Source: Thermoflavifilum aggregans (lineage in GTDB: Bacteria > Bacteroidota > Bacteroidia > Chitinophagales > Chitinophagaceae). From it: a DNA stretch of 64,000 bases. The notes under the pieces are model-generated. The model saw nothing but the letters and a program-made list of their open reading frames with translations, was not told where the DNA came from and searched no databases. The stretch covers positions 1,426,001-1,490,000 of the forward strand of contig NZ_PGFG01000001.1 in NCBI RefSeq assembly GCF_002797735.1, read 5' to 3'. Shown here one piece after another: positions 36,765-45,799 of this stretch (its first letter is position 1; the number at the start of each line of letters is the position of its first letter). The position numbers and the translations under genes were made by a program.

Positions 36765-37868
36765 ATGCGGATGGAAGAACGAATCTGGATATTGATCGGA
36801 AAGAAGTTTTCTTCTTCACTCACAGAGGCTGAAGAAGAAGAGCTGAACAGATTGTTGCCTCAATATCCCGAGGCACAATACACGATGGAGGTTTTGCAAT
36901 CATGCTGGAAAGTTCGTTCTGACGCCGATAAATTGCAGCAAGATGATGTGTTTCAGCCTGCAGAAGATGCAGATGCATTATTTCAATATAGCATAAAAAA
37001 GCGGGGGAGCCGAAAGGTTGACTGGATGGGCGTGGGGATGATGTTGCTGCTCATGCTGGTGGGATTCTGGATTTATCGTGACCTTATTGTGCCTTTATCA
37101 GAGCCTGTAACATCGGTGGCTGTTAACCATGCCGGCAGCAATCAGATCATTACGCGGTTTGGCTCCAGGACACATGTGGTATTGCCCGATGGCAGCCAGG
37201 TATGGCTCAATGCAGGTTCTGTGTTAAGCTATGCGGAAGACCTGGCCCAGGCTGCTGTGCGTGAGGTCAACCTACAGGGCGAGGCTTATTTTGACATCCA
37301 TCATGATGAAGCACATCCCTTTGTGATCCATACAGCTGATATGGATATCCGAGATCTTGGTACTGTATTTAATGTAAAAGCCTATCCGAATGATCCGGTT
37401 ACAGAAGCTACATTGATTTCAGGAGCAATTGAAATCATCCTGAAACAAAACGATCAGCATGTACGGCTGAAGCCCCGTGAAAAGCTGGTTTGGTATAAAG
37501 CCAAAGATAGCATAGCGTTTCATCCTGCTTTCAGGGCCGATTCCATACAACATGCCCTGCATTATGTGGTACAGGAAATTTATCCCGATAAAAAATATAA
37601 ACTCTATCCCGAAACCGCATGGCTGGAAAATAAACTGATTTTTGAAAATGAATCATTTGCGGAATTGGCGCGGGAAATGGAAAGAAGATATGCCGTCCAG
37701 ATTCATATATGTTGTGAAGATATTGCCAATACACCGCTCACTGGTTCCTTTACCGATGAAACTTTGCAGCAGGCATTGGATGAACTGAGGCTTATAGCTC
37801 ATTTTTCATATCAAATTAAAGATCATGAAGTATTCATTTTTCACCAGGATCAGCAAGATGGGAATTGA
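36765..37868 (+). CDS. FecR family anti-sigma factor
   Basis: The 367-residue protein has a cytoplasmic N-terminal sigma-binding region (about 1-85), one membrane helix (about 88-108), a periplasmic FecR domain (TRFGSRTHVVLPDGSQVWLNAGS, LQGEAYFDIHHDEAHPFVIHT, GTVFNVKAYPND) and a C-terminal DUF4974/STN-like domain (FENESFAELAREMERRY ... TGSFTDETLQQALDEL). It would receive the substrate signal from the N-terminal STN domain of the SusC-like transporter and release the ECF sigma factor. An unusual hairpin sits in the 117 bp before susC. Confidence 0.9.
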   Translation: MRMEERIWILIGKKFSSSLTEAEEEELNRLLPQYPEAQYTMEVLQSCWKVRSDADKLQQDDVFQPAEDADALFQYSIKKRGSRKVDWMGVGMMLLLMLVGFWIYRDLIVPLSEPVTSVAVNHAGSNQIITRFGSRTHVVLPDGSQVWLNAGSVLSYAEDLAQAAVREVNLQGEAYFDIHHDEAHPFVIHTADMDIRDLGTVFNVKAYPNDPVTEATLISGAIEIILKQNDQHVRLKPREKLVWYKAKDSIAFHPAFRADSIQHALHYVVQEIYPDKKYKLYPETAWLENKLIFENESFAELAREMERRYAVQIHICCEDIANTPLTGSFTDETLQQALDELRLIAHFSYQIKDHEVFIFHQDQQDGN

Positions 37869-37890
37869 CAGCAGCTGATAATAAAATAAC

Positions 37891-37914
37891 AGGAAATGTA
37901 GACACATTTCCTGC
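37891..37914 (+). other. 10-bp inverted repeat between fecR and susC
   Basis: CAGGAAATGT and ACATTTCCTG pair perfectly around a 4-base loop. No T-run follows on either strand, so it is not an intrinsic terminator. It could be an mRNA stability or processing hairpin that lets susC reach higher levels than fecR, or an operator. Only the structure is seen; function is inference. Confidence 0.5.
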
Positions 37915-37985
37915 TGTGATCGGTCATAAAACCCATCCGAAACGGACAGGTATTTTATTATTTAACCAATAAACAACACTAAGGT

Positions 37986-40900
37986 ATGAAAAGTTATGCA
38001 TACTATCAGCTTTTATTTTCCAAACCATGGAAAAAAATTTCCCTGATCATGCGAATAACTACGGTGTTGATGCTGATTTTGTTTCTTCAGGTATCTGCGA
38101 GGAGCTATTCGCAAAATGAACGCACATTCAGTTTTGATTTTAACTCAATACGGCTGGGGAAAGCGTTGATCCTTATTGAAAAGCAAAGTCAGTATCGTTT
38201 TCTGTACAACAACAAGGTGGTAGAAGCCGGCCTTCACGTAAATCTTCAGGTAAAAGATGCTTCGATTGATGAAGTATTGCATCAGATTATTCCGGAGGGA
38301 TTAACGTATCAGATTTTACCGAATCATGTGGTGGTCATTTTGCCTGCAGGTGAGCATGTGCAGGTGGTACGGGTGAGCGGAGTGGTGCGCGACAGTGCAG
38401 GGCATCCACTGGCTGGTGTTACGGTGAAGATCAAAGGAACCAGTACAGGCACGGTAACAGATGCCGAAGGACGTTTCAGCATCGAAGCGCCCGATCAGAA
38501 TGCCGTATTGGTATTTACCTATGTGGGTTATCAGACAATGGAAGTGCCGGTAAGCTCCTATACAGCCGGTCAGGAGTTGGCCATTACCCTGCATCAGATG
38601 ACCAGCGCATTGAATGAACTGGTGGTGGTAGGATATGGTACGCAAAGGAGGAGTGATATAACAGGATCGGTTACTTCGGTACCTGAATATCGTTTATCTG
38701 CCCAGGTCCCGTACACCAACGTACTGCAGCTCATGGAAGGTAGTGTGGCAGGTATGCAGGTAAGTCAACCATCAGCAGCACCCGGACGCTCAGCAAATAT
38801 TCTGGTAAGGGGAGTGAACAGCATAAATGCCAGTACAAGCCCGCTTGTGGTTGTGGATGGTGTACCTTTTTCCGGTGCAAGCAATGATATCAATCCGAAT
38901 GATATTGCTTCGATTGAAATTCTGAAAGATGCTTCAGCTATGGCTATTTATGGAGCTCGTGGGGCAAATGGCGTTATTTTGATAACAACCAAAAGAGGGG
39001 CAACAGGTAAGCCTGTCATTCATTATAATGTGTATGGCGGACTTGAATTCATGGCACATGAGCTCACTCCAATGAATGGCCCGGAATATATCCAGAAAAA
39101 TATTACATACGCACAACAAGCCGGTTTAAATCCTATTGATACTGTCAGAAATGCTTCTGAAAAACCTAACTATTATGCAGGACGAACAACCGATTGGATT
39201 AAAGAAGTTTCACAACAAGGATACATCCATAATCACAACCTGAGTATTTCCGGTGGAAATGAATATATTCATTATTATCTTTCCGGTGAATTGCTAAAGG
39301 AGATAGGTATACTCAAAGGCTATCAGTATCATCGGGCATCAGTAAGAGCAAATATTGATGCCAATATTACTCCATGGCTAACAATCGGAACTTCTTCATA
39401 TTATACATCCAATAATTATGATGGTGGTCATGTCAATTTAACACTTGCTGAGCGGCAAAGCCCTTACGGTCAGGAATACAATCCAGATGGAACGTATGCC
39501 ATTTATCCCATGTATCCTGTAGGCATCTTATTCCCCAACCCGTTGCTTGGACTTTATGAACCTGTAATTAACAGAGCGAACAATCTAACCGGGAATTTTT
39601 TTCTCCAGATCAAACCTTTTATCAAAGGTTTGCAGTACAAACTAAATGGTAGCTATTCTTATATGCCCAGCCGATATGATGATTATACTGGTAGAAATAT
39701 GGGAGATCAGATTGGTACTGCGCATGTGAATAACAGTGAAAGCAAAAGCTGGCTGGTAGAAAATATTCTTACCTATAATCGTGATTTTGGAAAGCATCAT
39801 GTTGATCTAACGGCAGTATATAGTGCACAAAAAGATCAAAATTTTTATTCCAATATTACAGGTCAGAATTTTGTAAATGATCAGCTTAGTTTTAATAACA
39901 TTGGAGCGGCCAAAGTCATCACAGCCTCTTCCGGTTATTCAGCCTCTACGATTCTTTCACAGCTGATTCGGTTGAATTATAATTTCTCGAATAAATATTT
40001 GTTTACTTTCACTACCCGTCGGGATGGATATTCGGGACTGGGAAGTGAAACCAGCAAGCATGGGGTGTTCCCGTCGGTAGCAGTTGGATGGAATATTGCT
40101 GACGAAAAATTCATGAAGCCGGTTAGGGCCGTTAATGCATTGAAATTAAGAATATCGTATGGTACAACCGGAAAATCTTCTATCAGCCCATATCAAACGC
40201 TTACTACGCAAGGAGTTGTACAATATGTGTTTGACGGAGTTACTACCATTGGATTTCTGGCAAGCAACCTTGGTAATTCGAAGTTAAAATGGGAAACTAC
40301 CACTGGTACAAGTATTGGTGTGGATTTCAGCTTGTTGAATTTCCGGTTAAATGGTACCATTGAAGTGTATAAAAACAAAACCAATAATCTGTTGCTCCGT
40401 AGGCAGATTCCCATTATTACCGGTTATTCTTCAATATGGGATAATATTGGCAAACTTCAGAATAAAGGACTTGATATAACCCTGAATACAGTCAACATCC
40501 AAACTCATCGATTCAAATGGGAAACCAATCTAAACATATCCATCAACCGAAATAAGCTTCTCCAGCTATATGGTGATAATAAAGATGATATTGGAAACAG
40601 GTGGTTTTTGGGTAAGTCACTGTATGCAGTTTATGATTACAAGATGATTGGTGTATGGCAGGTAGGAGAAAATCATGATGTAGATCCTTCAGCTAAACCA
40701 GGGTATTTGAAATTTGCTGATATAAATGGAGATGGAGTTATTAACTCTTCAGATCGGGTATATCTTGGCACAAGTCTGCCGAAGTGGACCGGAGGAATGA
40801 TCAATACTTTTCATTATGGTCAGTTCTCCCTGAGTGTATTTGTACAAACCTTTCAGGGAGCTTTGAAAAACAATCCAACCCTTGATTGGGCTGATCAGGC

Positions 40901-41246
40901 TTATGTCTACAATTTGCCTAGGGATGTAGGATACTGGACAGCAGAAAATAAAAGCAACACTCGTCCTTCCCTGGTTTATTCCAACCCACGTGGTTATGGT
41001 TATCCGAGCAAGGACAATTTCACCAGAATTAAGGATGTGACGCTGAGTTATACATTTACAAGCCGGATGCTTCAAAACTGGCATTTACATGATCTGATGG
41101 TATATTTAAGTGGGAGGAATCTTCACACGTTTACCAAGTGGATTGGGTGGGATCCGGAAACGCAAAATGATGGTGGATCCGGCTATAACCCCTATGACTA
41201 TCCTCAGGTCACTTATTTTATACTTGGTATCAATATCGGATTGTAA
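37986..41246 (+). CDS. SusC/RagA-type TonB-dependent outer-membrane transporter
   Basis: The 1,086-residue protein starts with a signal sequence and an STN domain (about residues 48-125: FDFNSIRLGKALILIEKQ). A carboxypeptidase-D-like domain follows (about 128-205: VSGVVRDSAGHPLAGVTVKIKG), then the NELVVVGYGTQRRSDITGSV TonB-box/plug start, the plug (LVRGVNSINASTSPLVVVDGVPF, ILKDASAMAIYGARGANGVILITTK) and a long beta-barrel ending in an aromatic-type strand (FILGINIGL). It imports oligosaccharides across the outer membrane with the SusD protein as lid. The STN domain fits regulation through the FecR/sigma pair upstream. The substrate is unknown; the neighbouring enzymes suggest an acidic or unusual glycan. 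Confidence 0.93.
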   Translation: MKSYAYYQLLFSKPWKKISLIMRITTVLMLILFLQVSARSYSQNERTFSFDFNSIRLGKALILIEKQSQYRFLYNNKVVEAGLHVNLQVKDASIDEVLHQIIPEGLTYQILPNHVVVILPAGEHVQVVRVSGVVRDSAGHPLAGVTVKIKGTSTGTVTDAEGRFSIEAPDQNAVLVFTYVGYQTMEVPVSSYTAGQELAITLHQMTSALNELVVVGYGTQRRSDITGSVTSVPEYRLSAQVPYTNVLQLMEGSVAGMQVSQPSAAPGRSANILVRGVNSINASTSPLVVVDGVPFSGASNDINPNDIASIEILKDASAMAIYGARGANGVILITTKRGATGKPVIHYNVYGGLEFMAHELTPMNGPEYIQKNITYAQQAGLNPIDTVRNASEKPNYYAGRTTDWIKEVSQQGYIHNHNLSISGGNEYIHYYLSGELLKEIGILKGYQYHRASVRANIDANITPWLTIGTSSYYTSNNYDGGHVNLTLAERQSPYGQEYNPDGTYAIYPMYPVGILFPNPLLGLYEPVINRANNLTGNFFLQIKPFIKGLQYKLNGSYSYMPSRYDDYTGRNMGDQIGTAHVNNSESKSWLVENILTYNRDFGKHHVDLTAVYSAQKDQNFYSNITGQNFVNDQLSFNNIGAAKVITASSGYSASTILSQLIRLNYNFSNKYLFTFTTRRDGYSGLGSETSKHGVFPSVAVGWNIADEKFMKPVRAVNALKLRISYGTTGKSSISPYQTLTTQGVVQYVFDGVTTIGFLASNLGNSKLKWETTTGTSIGVDFSLLNFRLNGTIEVYKNKTNNLLLRRQIPIITGYSSIWDNIGKLQNKGLDITLNTVNIQTHRFKWETNLNISINRNKLLQLYGDNKDDIGNRWFLGKSLYAVYDYKMIGVWQVGENHDVDPSAKPGYLKFADINGDGVINSSDRVYLGTSLPKWTGGMINTFHYGQFSLSVFVQTFQGALKNNPTLDWADQAYVYNLPRDVGYWTAENKSNTRPSLVYSNPRGYGYPSKDNFTRIKDVTLSYTFTSRMLQNWHLHDLMVYLSGRNLHTFTKWIGWDPETQNDGGSGYNPYDYPQVTYFILGINIGL

Positions 41247-41265
41247 AACCAAAAAAGAATTTGCT

Positions 41266-42864
41266 ATGAAAAGACTAATCATATATGTACTTGTTCCCTG
41301 CAGCATATTTCTCATGAACGCCTGCAGCAAAAGTTTTCTGGATGAGCATCTGGTGTCAACGTATGCTCCGCAGAATACACTGAAAGATTCGCTTGGATTT
41401 GATGCAGCTATTGTAGGACTGATGAATCTGGTCAGAACGCAGTATACCTATGCAGGAGATCAGGGATTGATTTGTACCATGTATATCGGTACAGACGAGT
41501 GTGAGATGACCACACCTGCAGCAGCCACGACAGCTATGTTTCCGTATGTACAATATAACACCATGAATTCACAGGACGGAGCTGCAAGTTATTACTGGAG
41601 CTGGGCTTACAGAGTTATCAATAATGCCAATCAGATTATACAGGCAATAGAAGACCCTGGTTTAACCGGAGTTACACAAACAGATAAGAATCGCATAGAT
41701 GGTGAAGCCAGGTTTTACAGAGCTTATGCCTATGAATTTCTAAACACCTTGTGGGGGGATGTGCCTTTGGTAGATAAGCCTGTTACAACTGCCAGAACTG
41801 ACTTTACACGCACACCTACGGACTCTATCATTCAATTCATTATTCAGGACTTAAAATTTGCGGAAGCCAATTTGCCGGATCCGGATTTCTGGATATCTAT
41901 TCATCAGGAAGACAGAATGAATAAATATGCAGCCATGCAGCTCCTGGCTGAAGTGTATTTAAGGGCTAATCAGCCGGCTTTGGCCAAACAGGAATGCCTG
42001 AATATAATTAACAGCGGGAAATTTGCTTTAATTACTCAGCGTTATGGGGTGAAGAAAAACCAACCGGGAGATCCATTTTCCGATATGTTTGTGATGGGTA
42101 ATGAAAGACGAAGCCAGGGAAATACCGAGGCAATCTGGGTGATCGAGGAAGAACATAATGTACCAGGCGGATCAACAGGTTCTGATCAGCATCGTCGCGT
42201 GTGGGTTACCGCTTATTACAATATTCCGGGAATGGTTATCTGTGATTCCCTGGGTGGCCGTGGAATTGGAAGAATGCGTTTAACCAATTATGCCCTTTAT
42301 GGAATATTTGATACGGGCGATATGAGGAATTCTCCATACAATATTCGCAGAGCACTGTATTACAATGATCCCTCTTCTCCAAAATTTGGACAGAGGGTGA
42401 TCTTAACCGGTACAGATACTATGCAAAAATCAGCTCCTTATCTGACAAAATGGAATAGCTTTTATCCGGATGATATCTTTGGATACTCTACAGACAAAGA
42501 TTTAATAATGATGCGACTGGGTGAAACCTATTTATTGCTTGCAGAAGCCCAGTTTAAACTGGGAGACCTGGCTGGCGCCGCCAATAGTATTAACGTATTG
42601 AGACAACGTGCACACACCAGCCTGATCCAGCCTGCTGATGTAACCTTGGATTTTATCCTGGACGAACGTTTGCGTGAGTTGATGGGTGAAGAAAACAGAA
42701 GAATGACTCTTGTGCGCACTGGTAAATTAGTTGAAAGAGTGAAAAAATATGGAGAAACTACTGCTGCACAAACCATTCAGAATTATAATGCACTTTTGCC
42801 TATTCCTCAATCGGAAATTGATTTAAACAAAAGCGCCGTATTGGCTCAGAATCCGGGATATTAA
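41266..42864 (+). CDS. SusD/RagB-type glycan-binding lipoprotein
   Basis: ATG 41266 is chosen because it opens a lipoprotein signal peptide (FLMNAC lipobox), giving 532 residues; a longer frame overlapping susC is rejected. Typical SusD features follow: GEARFYRAYAYEFLNTLWGDVPLVDKP, TPTDSIIQFIIQDLKFAEANLP, KYAAMQLLAEVYLRA, LGETYLLLAEAQFKLGD, NVLRQRA and LDERLRELMGEENRRMTLVRTGKL. It is anchored to the outer face of the outer membrane and hands glycans to the SusC channel. It follows susC by 19 bp and is closed by a strong terminator at 42931. Confidence 0.93.
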   Translation: MKRLIIYVLVPCSIFLMNACSKSFLDEHLVSTYAPQNTLKDSLGFDAAIVGLMNLVRTQYTYAGDQGLICTMYIGTDECEMTTPAAATTAMFPYVQYNTMNSQDGAASYYWSWAYRVINNANQIIQAIEDPGLTGVTQTDKNRIDGEARFYRAYAYEFLNTLWGDVPLVDKPVTTARTDFTRTPTDSIIQFIIQDLKFAEANLPDPDFWISIHQEDRMNKYAAMQLLAEVYLRANQPALAKQECLNIINSGKFALITQRYGVKKNQPGDPFSDMFVMGNERRSQGNTEAIWVIEEEHNVPGGSTGSDQHRRVWVTAYYNIPGMVICDSLGGRGIGRMRLTNYALYGIFDTGDMRNSPYNIRRALYYNDPSSPKFGQRVILTGTDTMQKSAPYLTKWNSFYPDDIFGYSTDKDLIMMRLGETYLLLAEAQFKLGDLAGAANSINVLRQRAHTSLIQPADVTLDFILDERLRELMGEENRRMTLVRTGKLVERVKKYGETTAAQTIQNYNALLPIPQSEIDLNKSAVLAQNPGY

Positions 42865-42930
42865 GCCGGCATTGCATTCTACCTGAATTTCAGTTTTAAT
42901 GGATTTTGTTTTTTTAGGAGTATTAGTCAA

Positions 42931-42957
42931 ATGCCGTGAGTCTTCACGGCATTTTTT
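42931..42957 (+). terminator. Intrinsic terminator after susD
   Basis: A perfect 9-bp stem ATGCCGTGA / TCACGGCAT with a 4-base loop is followed by five T. It lies 67 bp after the SusD stop and about 35 bp before a LacI-type operator, so it separates the transporter transcript from the enzyme operon. Confidence 0.88.
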
Positions 42958-42991
42958 ATAAATGCCTGATTCTTAATTTCTAAACGAATTT

Positions 42992-43007
42992 ACGGAAACG
43001 TTTCCGT
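42992..43007. promoter_or_regulatory. LacI/GalR-type operator (16-bp perfect palindrome)
   Basis: ACGGAAACGTTTCCGT is a perfect palindrome with the central CG and AAACG/CGTTT half-sites characteristic of LacI-family operators such as CcpA and PurR sites. It is located 64 bp before the ATG of the first oxidoreductase gene and after the susD terminator, in promoter position for the five-gene enzyme operon. No LacI-family gene is inside the window, so the repressor would be encoded elsewhere. Confidence 0.72.
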
Positions 43008-43070
43008 AGATTTATATTGAAAACCATTTTCAGAAAAATTATTTTTACCCTTACCATAATCATCATTTTC

Positions 43071-44396
43071 ATGCATCGGAGAACATTTATTCAGCAGAGC
43101 GCATTGTCGGCAATGGCTATTTCATTATCTCCATTGGCTGTATTTCATCGCATGCCTTCTAGAAGAGTAAGACTGGCTGTAATCGGTACCAACGGGCGCG
43201 GGCTTGCACATATCAGTGCATTATCCCATATTCCGGATGTAGAAATAGCCTATATCTGCGATGTGGAAGAACATGCACTTGCCGAAGGTGTGAACCTTGC
43301 CGAAAAGCGTACAGGTAAACGTCCTCAGGCGATTAAAGATTTTCGTACCATTCTGGATGATAAGGAACTGGATGCTATCACCATCGCCACACCCGATCAC
43401 TGGCACGCACTGGCCACCATACTGGCCTGCCAAGCCGGCAAACATGTGTACGTGGAAAAACCATGCGGACATAACCCTGCCGAAGGAGAACTGATGGCGC
43501 AGGCCGCAAGAAAATACAACCGCCTTGTGCAAATGGGCAACCAGCGCCGCTCCTGGCCCAATATCATGGAAGCCGTGCAACTCGTGCATGAAGGCATCAT
43601 CGGAAAAGTGTATTTCGGTGATGCCTGGTATGCGAATAATCGTACTTCCATAGGATTCGGAAAAAAAGCTGCCATACCTTCTTCACTCGACTGGGAATTA
43701 TGGCAGGGGCCTGCACCACGTGAAGATTATCGTGATAACGTGGTGCCCTATAACTGGCACTGGTTCTGGAACTGGGGCACAGGAGAAATCTGCAACAACG
43801 GAACCCATGAAATTGACTGCATGCGCTGGATGTTGCAGGTCAGCTATCCTACCAAAGTCACTTCAGCCGGTGGCAGGTATGCCTATCATGACGACTGGCA
43901 GTGTACCGACACGCAAACAGCCAGCTTTGAATTTCCAGAAGGAAAGGCTATGAGCTGGACAGGCCGAAGCTGCAATCCATATGAGATAGAAGGCGGAGGA
44001 AGAGGATTCAGAATTTATGGTGAACTCGGCACACTTGTAAACAACGGTGGAGATCATTATCGCATTTATGATAAAAACAACAAACTGATTCGGGAAAGTA
44101 CTCCCAAATTGGAGCATGCAAATACAGATGTGATTAATCCCATGGGGCCCGGAGAAGCACTGGATGCTGTACATTTTCAAAATTTCATAGATGCCATCAG
44201 GGATGGTGTGCCTTTGCATGCACCTATTGAAGATGCACATATCAGCGTATTGCTTTGTCATCTGGGAAATATTGCCCAGCGCACACAATCCACCTTGATC
44301 TGTGATCCATCGAGGCAAGGGCGCATTCAAAATAATGAAAAGGCTATGGCCTTATGGTCAAGATCCTATCAACCCGGCTGGGAACCCAAAGTATAA
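43071..44396 (+). CDS. Tat-exported Gfo/Idh/MocA family oxidoreductase
   Basis: ATG 43071 opens a twin-arginine signal (HRRTFIQQSALSAMA); an upstream TTG frame is less likely. The product has 441 residues. The NAD(P) Rossmann fold carries VIGTNGRGLAHI, CDVEEHAL, ATPDHWHALA and the catalytic-region EKPCGHNPAEGEL. A C-terminal alpha/beta domain follows (NWGTGEICNNGTHEIDCMRWML). Tat export of a folded, cofactor-loaded enzyme fits a periplasmic sugar oxidoreductase. With the adjacent DUF1080 protein, oxidation of glycosides at C3 is the best guess; this rests on recalled work on similar Bacteroides enzymes and is not proved here. Confidence 0.87.
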   Translation: MHRRTFIQQSALSAMAISLSPLAVFHRMPSRRVRLAVIGTNGRGLAHISALSHIPDVEIAYICDVEEHALAEGVNLAEKRTGKRPQAIKDFRTILDDKELDAITIATPDHWHALATILACQAGKHVYVEKPCGHNPAEGELMAQAARKYNRLVQMGNQRRSWPNIMEAVQLVHEGIIGKVYFGDAWYANNRTSIGFGKKAAIPSSLDWELWQGPAPREDYRDNVVPYNWHWFWNWGTGEICNNGTHEIDCMRWMLQVSYPTKVTSAGGRYAYHDDWQCTDTQTASFEFPEGKAMSWTGRSCNPYEIEGGGRGFRIYGELGTLVNNGGDHYRIYDKNNKLIRESTPKLEHANTDVINPMGPGEALDAVHFQNFIDAIRDGVPLHAPIEDAHISVLLCHLGNIAQRTQSTLICDPSRQGRIQNNEKAMALWSRSYQPGWEPKV

Positions 44397-44431
44397 GTCT
44401 ATATTTTTTCATGTGTAAAACCTGATGATGT

Positions 44432-45796
44432 ATGAGAAAATTTTTATTCAGCATTTTATTACTGGTATGGATGCAGGATGGTATATCTCAATCTGTTGCA
44501 TCAACTCATAACCGCATGGCATTGTTTAATGGTAAAAACCTGGCAGGCTGGCATCAGCTGGGTGGGCAGGCTAAATATGAAGTGGTTGATGGTATGATTG
44601 TGGGAACAGCTGTACCTCACTCTGCTAACTCATTTCTGGTAACCGATCAGTTGTATGATGATTTTATTCTCGATTTAGATGTAAAAGTAGATACCGGATT
44701 GAATTCAGGTATTCAGATCAGAAGTGAAAGCAATCCGGATTACCAGAATGGTCGCGTGCATGGTTATCAGGCAGAAGTGGATCCTTCACCCAGGGCATGG
44801 AGCGGAGGTATTTATGATGAAGGTAGAAGAGGATGGTTATATCCTTTGGATTTGAATCCAGACGGCAAAAAGGCTTTTAAAAACGGACAATGGAATCATT
44901 ATCATATTGAATGTATTGGCAACAACATCCGTGTATGGGTAAATAATATTCCCACGGCCAACCTGGTGGATGATATGACCCACAAGGGTTTTATTGGCCT
45001 GCAGGTGCATGCGGTGGATGAAAAACATGCCGGAGAAAAAGTATATTTCAAAAACATTTACATACAAACACAAAACCTGCATCCGAGGCCCTATGATCAT
45101 ATCTTTGTCGTGAATCTGATTCCGAACAATTTATCCCCGCAGGAAATACAAAATGGCGTTAAGCTGTTATGGGATGGAAAAACTACACATGGTTGGCGGG
45201 GCATCCACATGCAGCATTTTCCTGATCATGGCTGGATCATACAAAATGGCGTATTAACCGTTTTGCCATCCAACGGACAGGAAGAAGGTGGGGGCGGTGA
45301 TATCATCACTGAACGGGAATATGGTGCCTTCGATCTGCAATTTCAGTTTAAACTTACTCCGGGAGCCAACAGCGGTGTGAAATATTTTGTGAAAGAATTC
45401 TATGATACCCATGGTAAATCGGGCATTGGATTGGAATATCAGCTCCTGGATGATGAACGTCATCCTGATGCAAAACTGGGAGTAAATGGTAACCGGACTT
45501 TATCTTCGTTGTACGATCTTATTCCCAGAAGAAATATTCCGGCTGCATTTAAACCCATTGGTGAATGGAACTGGGGACGAATTGTGGTATATCCAGATGG
45601 ACGTGTGCAACATTGGCTGAACGGATATCTGATGCTGGAATACCATCGGGGTGATGATGCATTCAAACAACTGGTGTTCATGAGCAAATACAAAAACTGG
45701 CAGAACTTCGGATTATGGCCTGAAGGACATATTCTGCTGCAGGATCATGGCAATGAAGTATCATTCAGAAGTATCAAGATTCAGGTTTTGAAATAA
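44432..45796 (+). CDS. Secreted protein with two DUF1080 (3-keto-glycoside hydrolase/lyase-like) domains
   Basis: The 454-residue protein has a signal peptide and two tandem concanavalin-like DUF1080 domains. Domain one (about 28-213) shows ALFNGKNLAGWHQLG, SGIQIRSES, HGYQAEVDPS and NHYHIECIGNNIRVWVN. Domain two (about 232-454) shows LLWDGKTTHGWRGIH, SGVKYFVKEF, GIGLEYQLLDDERH, WNWGRIVVYPDGRVQHWLNG and NEVSFRSIKIQ. DUF1080 is annotated as 3-keto-disaccharide hydrolase; related Bacteroides proteins were reported to cleave 3-keto-glycosides by elimination. The tandem form may combine two specificities, or one domain may only bind. It lies 35 bp after the first oxidoreductase gene. Confidence 0.85.
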   Translation: MRKFLFSILLLVWMQDGISQSVASTHNRMALFNGKNLAGWHQLGGQAKYEVVDGMIVGTAVPHSANSFLVTDQLYDDFILDLDVKVDTGLNSGIQIRSESNPDYQNGRVHGYQAEVDPSPRAWSGGIYDEGRRGWLYPLDLNPDGKKAFKNGQWNHYHIECIGNNIRVWVNNIPTANLVDDMTHKGFIGLQVHAVDEKHAGEKVYFKNIYIQTQNLHPRPYDHIFVVNLIPNNLSPQEIQNGVKLLWDGKTTHGWRGIHMQHFPDHGWIIQNGVLTVLPSNGQEEGGGGDIITEREYGAFDLQFQFKLTPGANSGVKYFVKEFYDTHGKSGIGLEYQLLDDERHPDAKLGVNGNRTLSSLYDLIPRRNIPAAFKPIGEWNWGRIVVYPDGRVQHWLNGYLMLEYHRGDDAFKQLVFMSKYKNWQNFGLWPEGHILLQDHGNEVSFRSIKIQVLK

Positions 45797-45799
45797 TTT

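Noticed and set aside
41110-41265. Longer SusD start inside susC
   Set aside because: The extension has no signal peptide; ATG 41266 gives a proper lipoprotein signal with lipobox.
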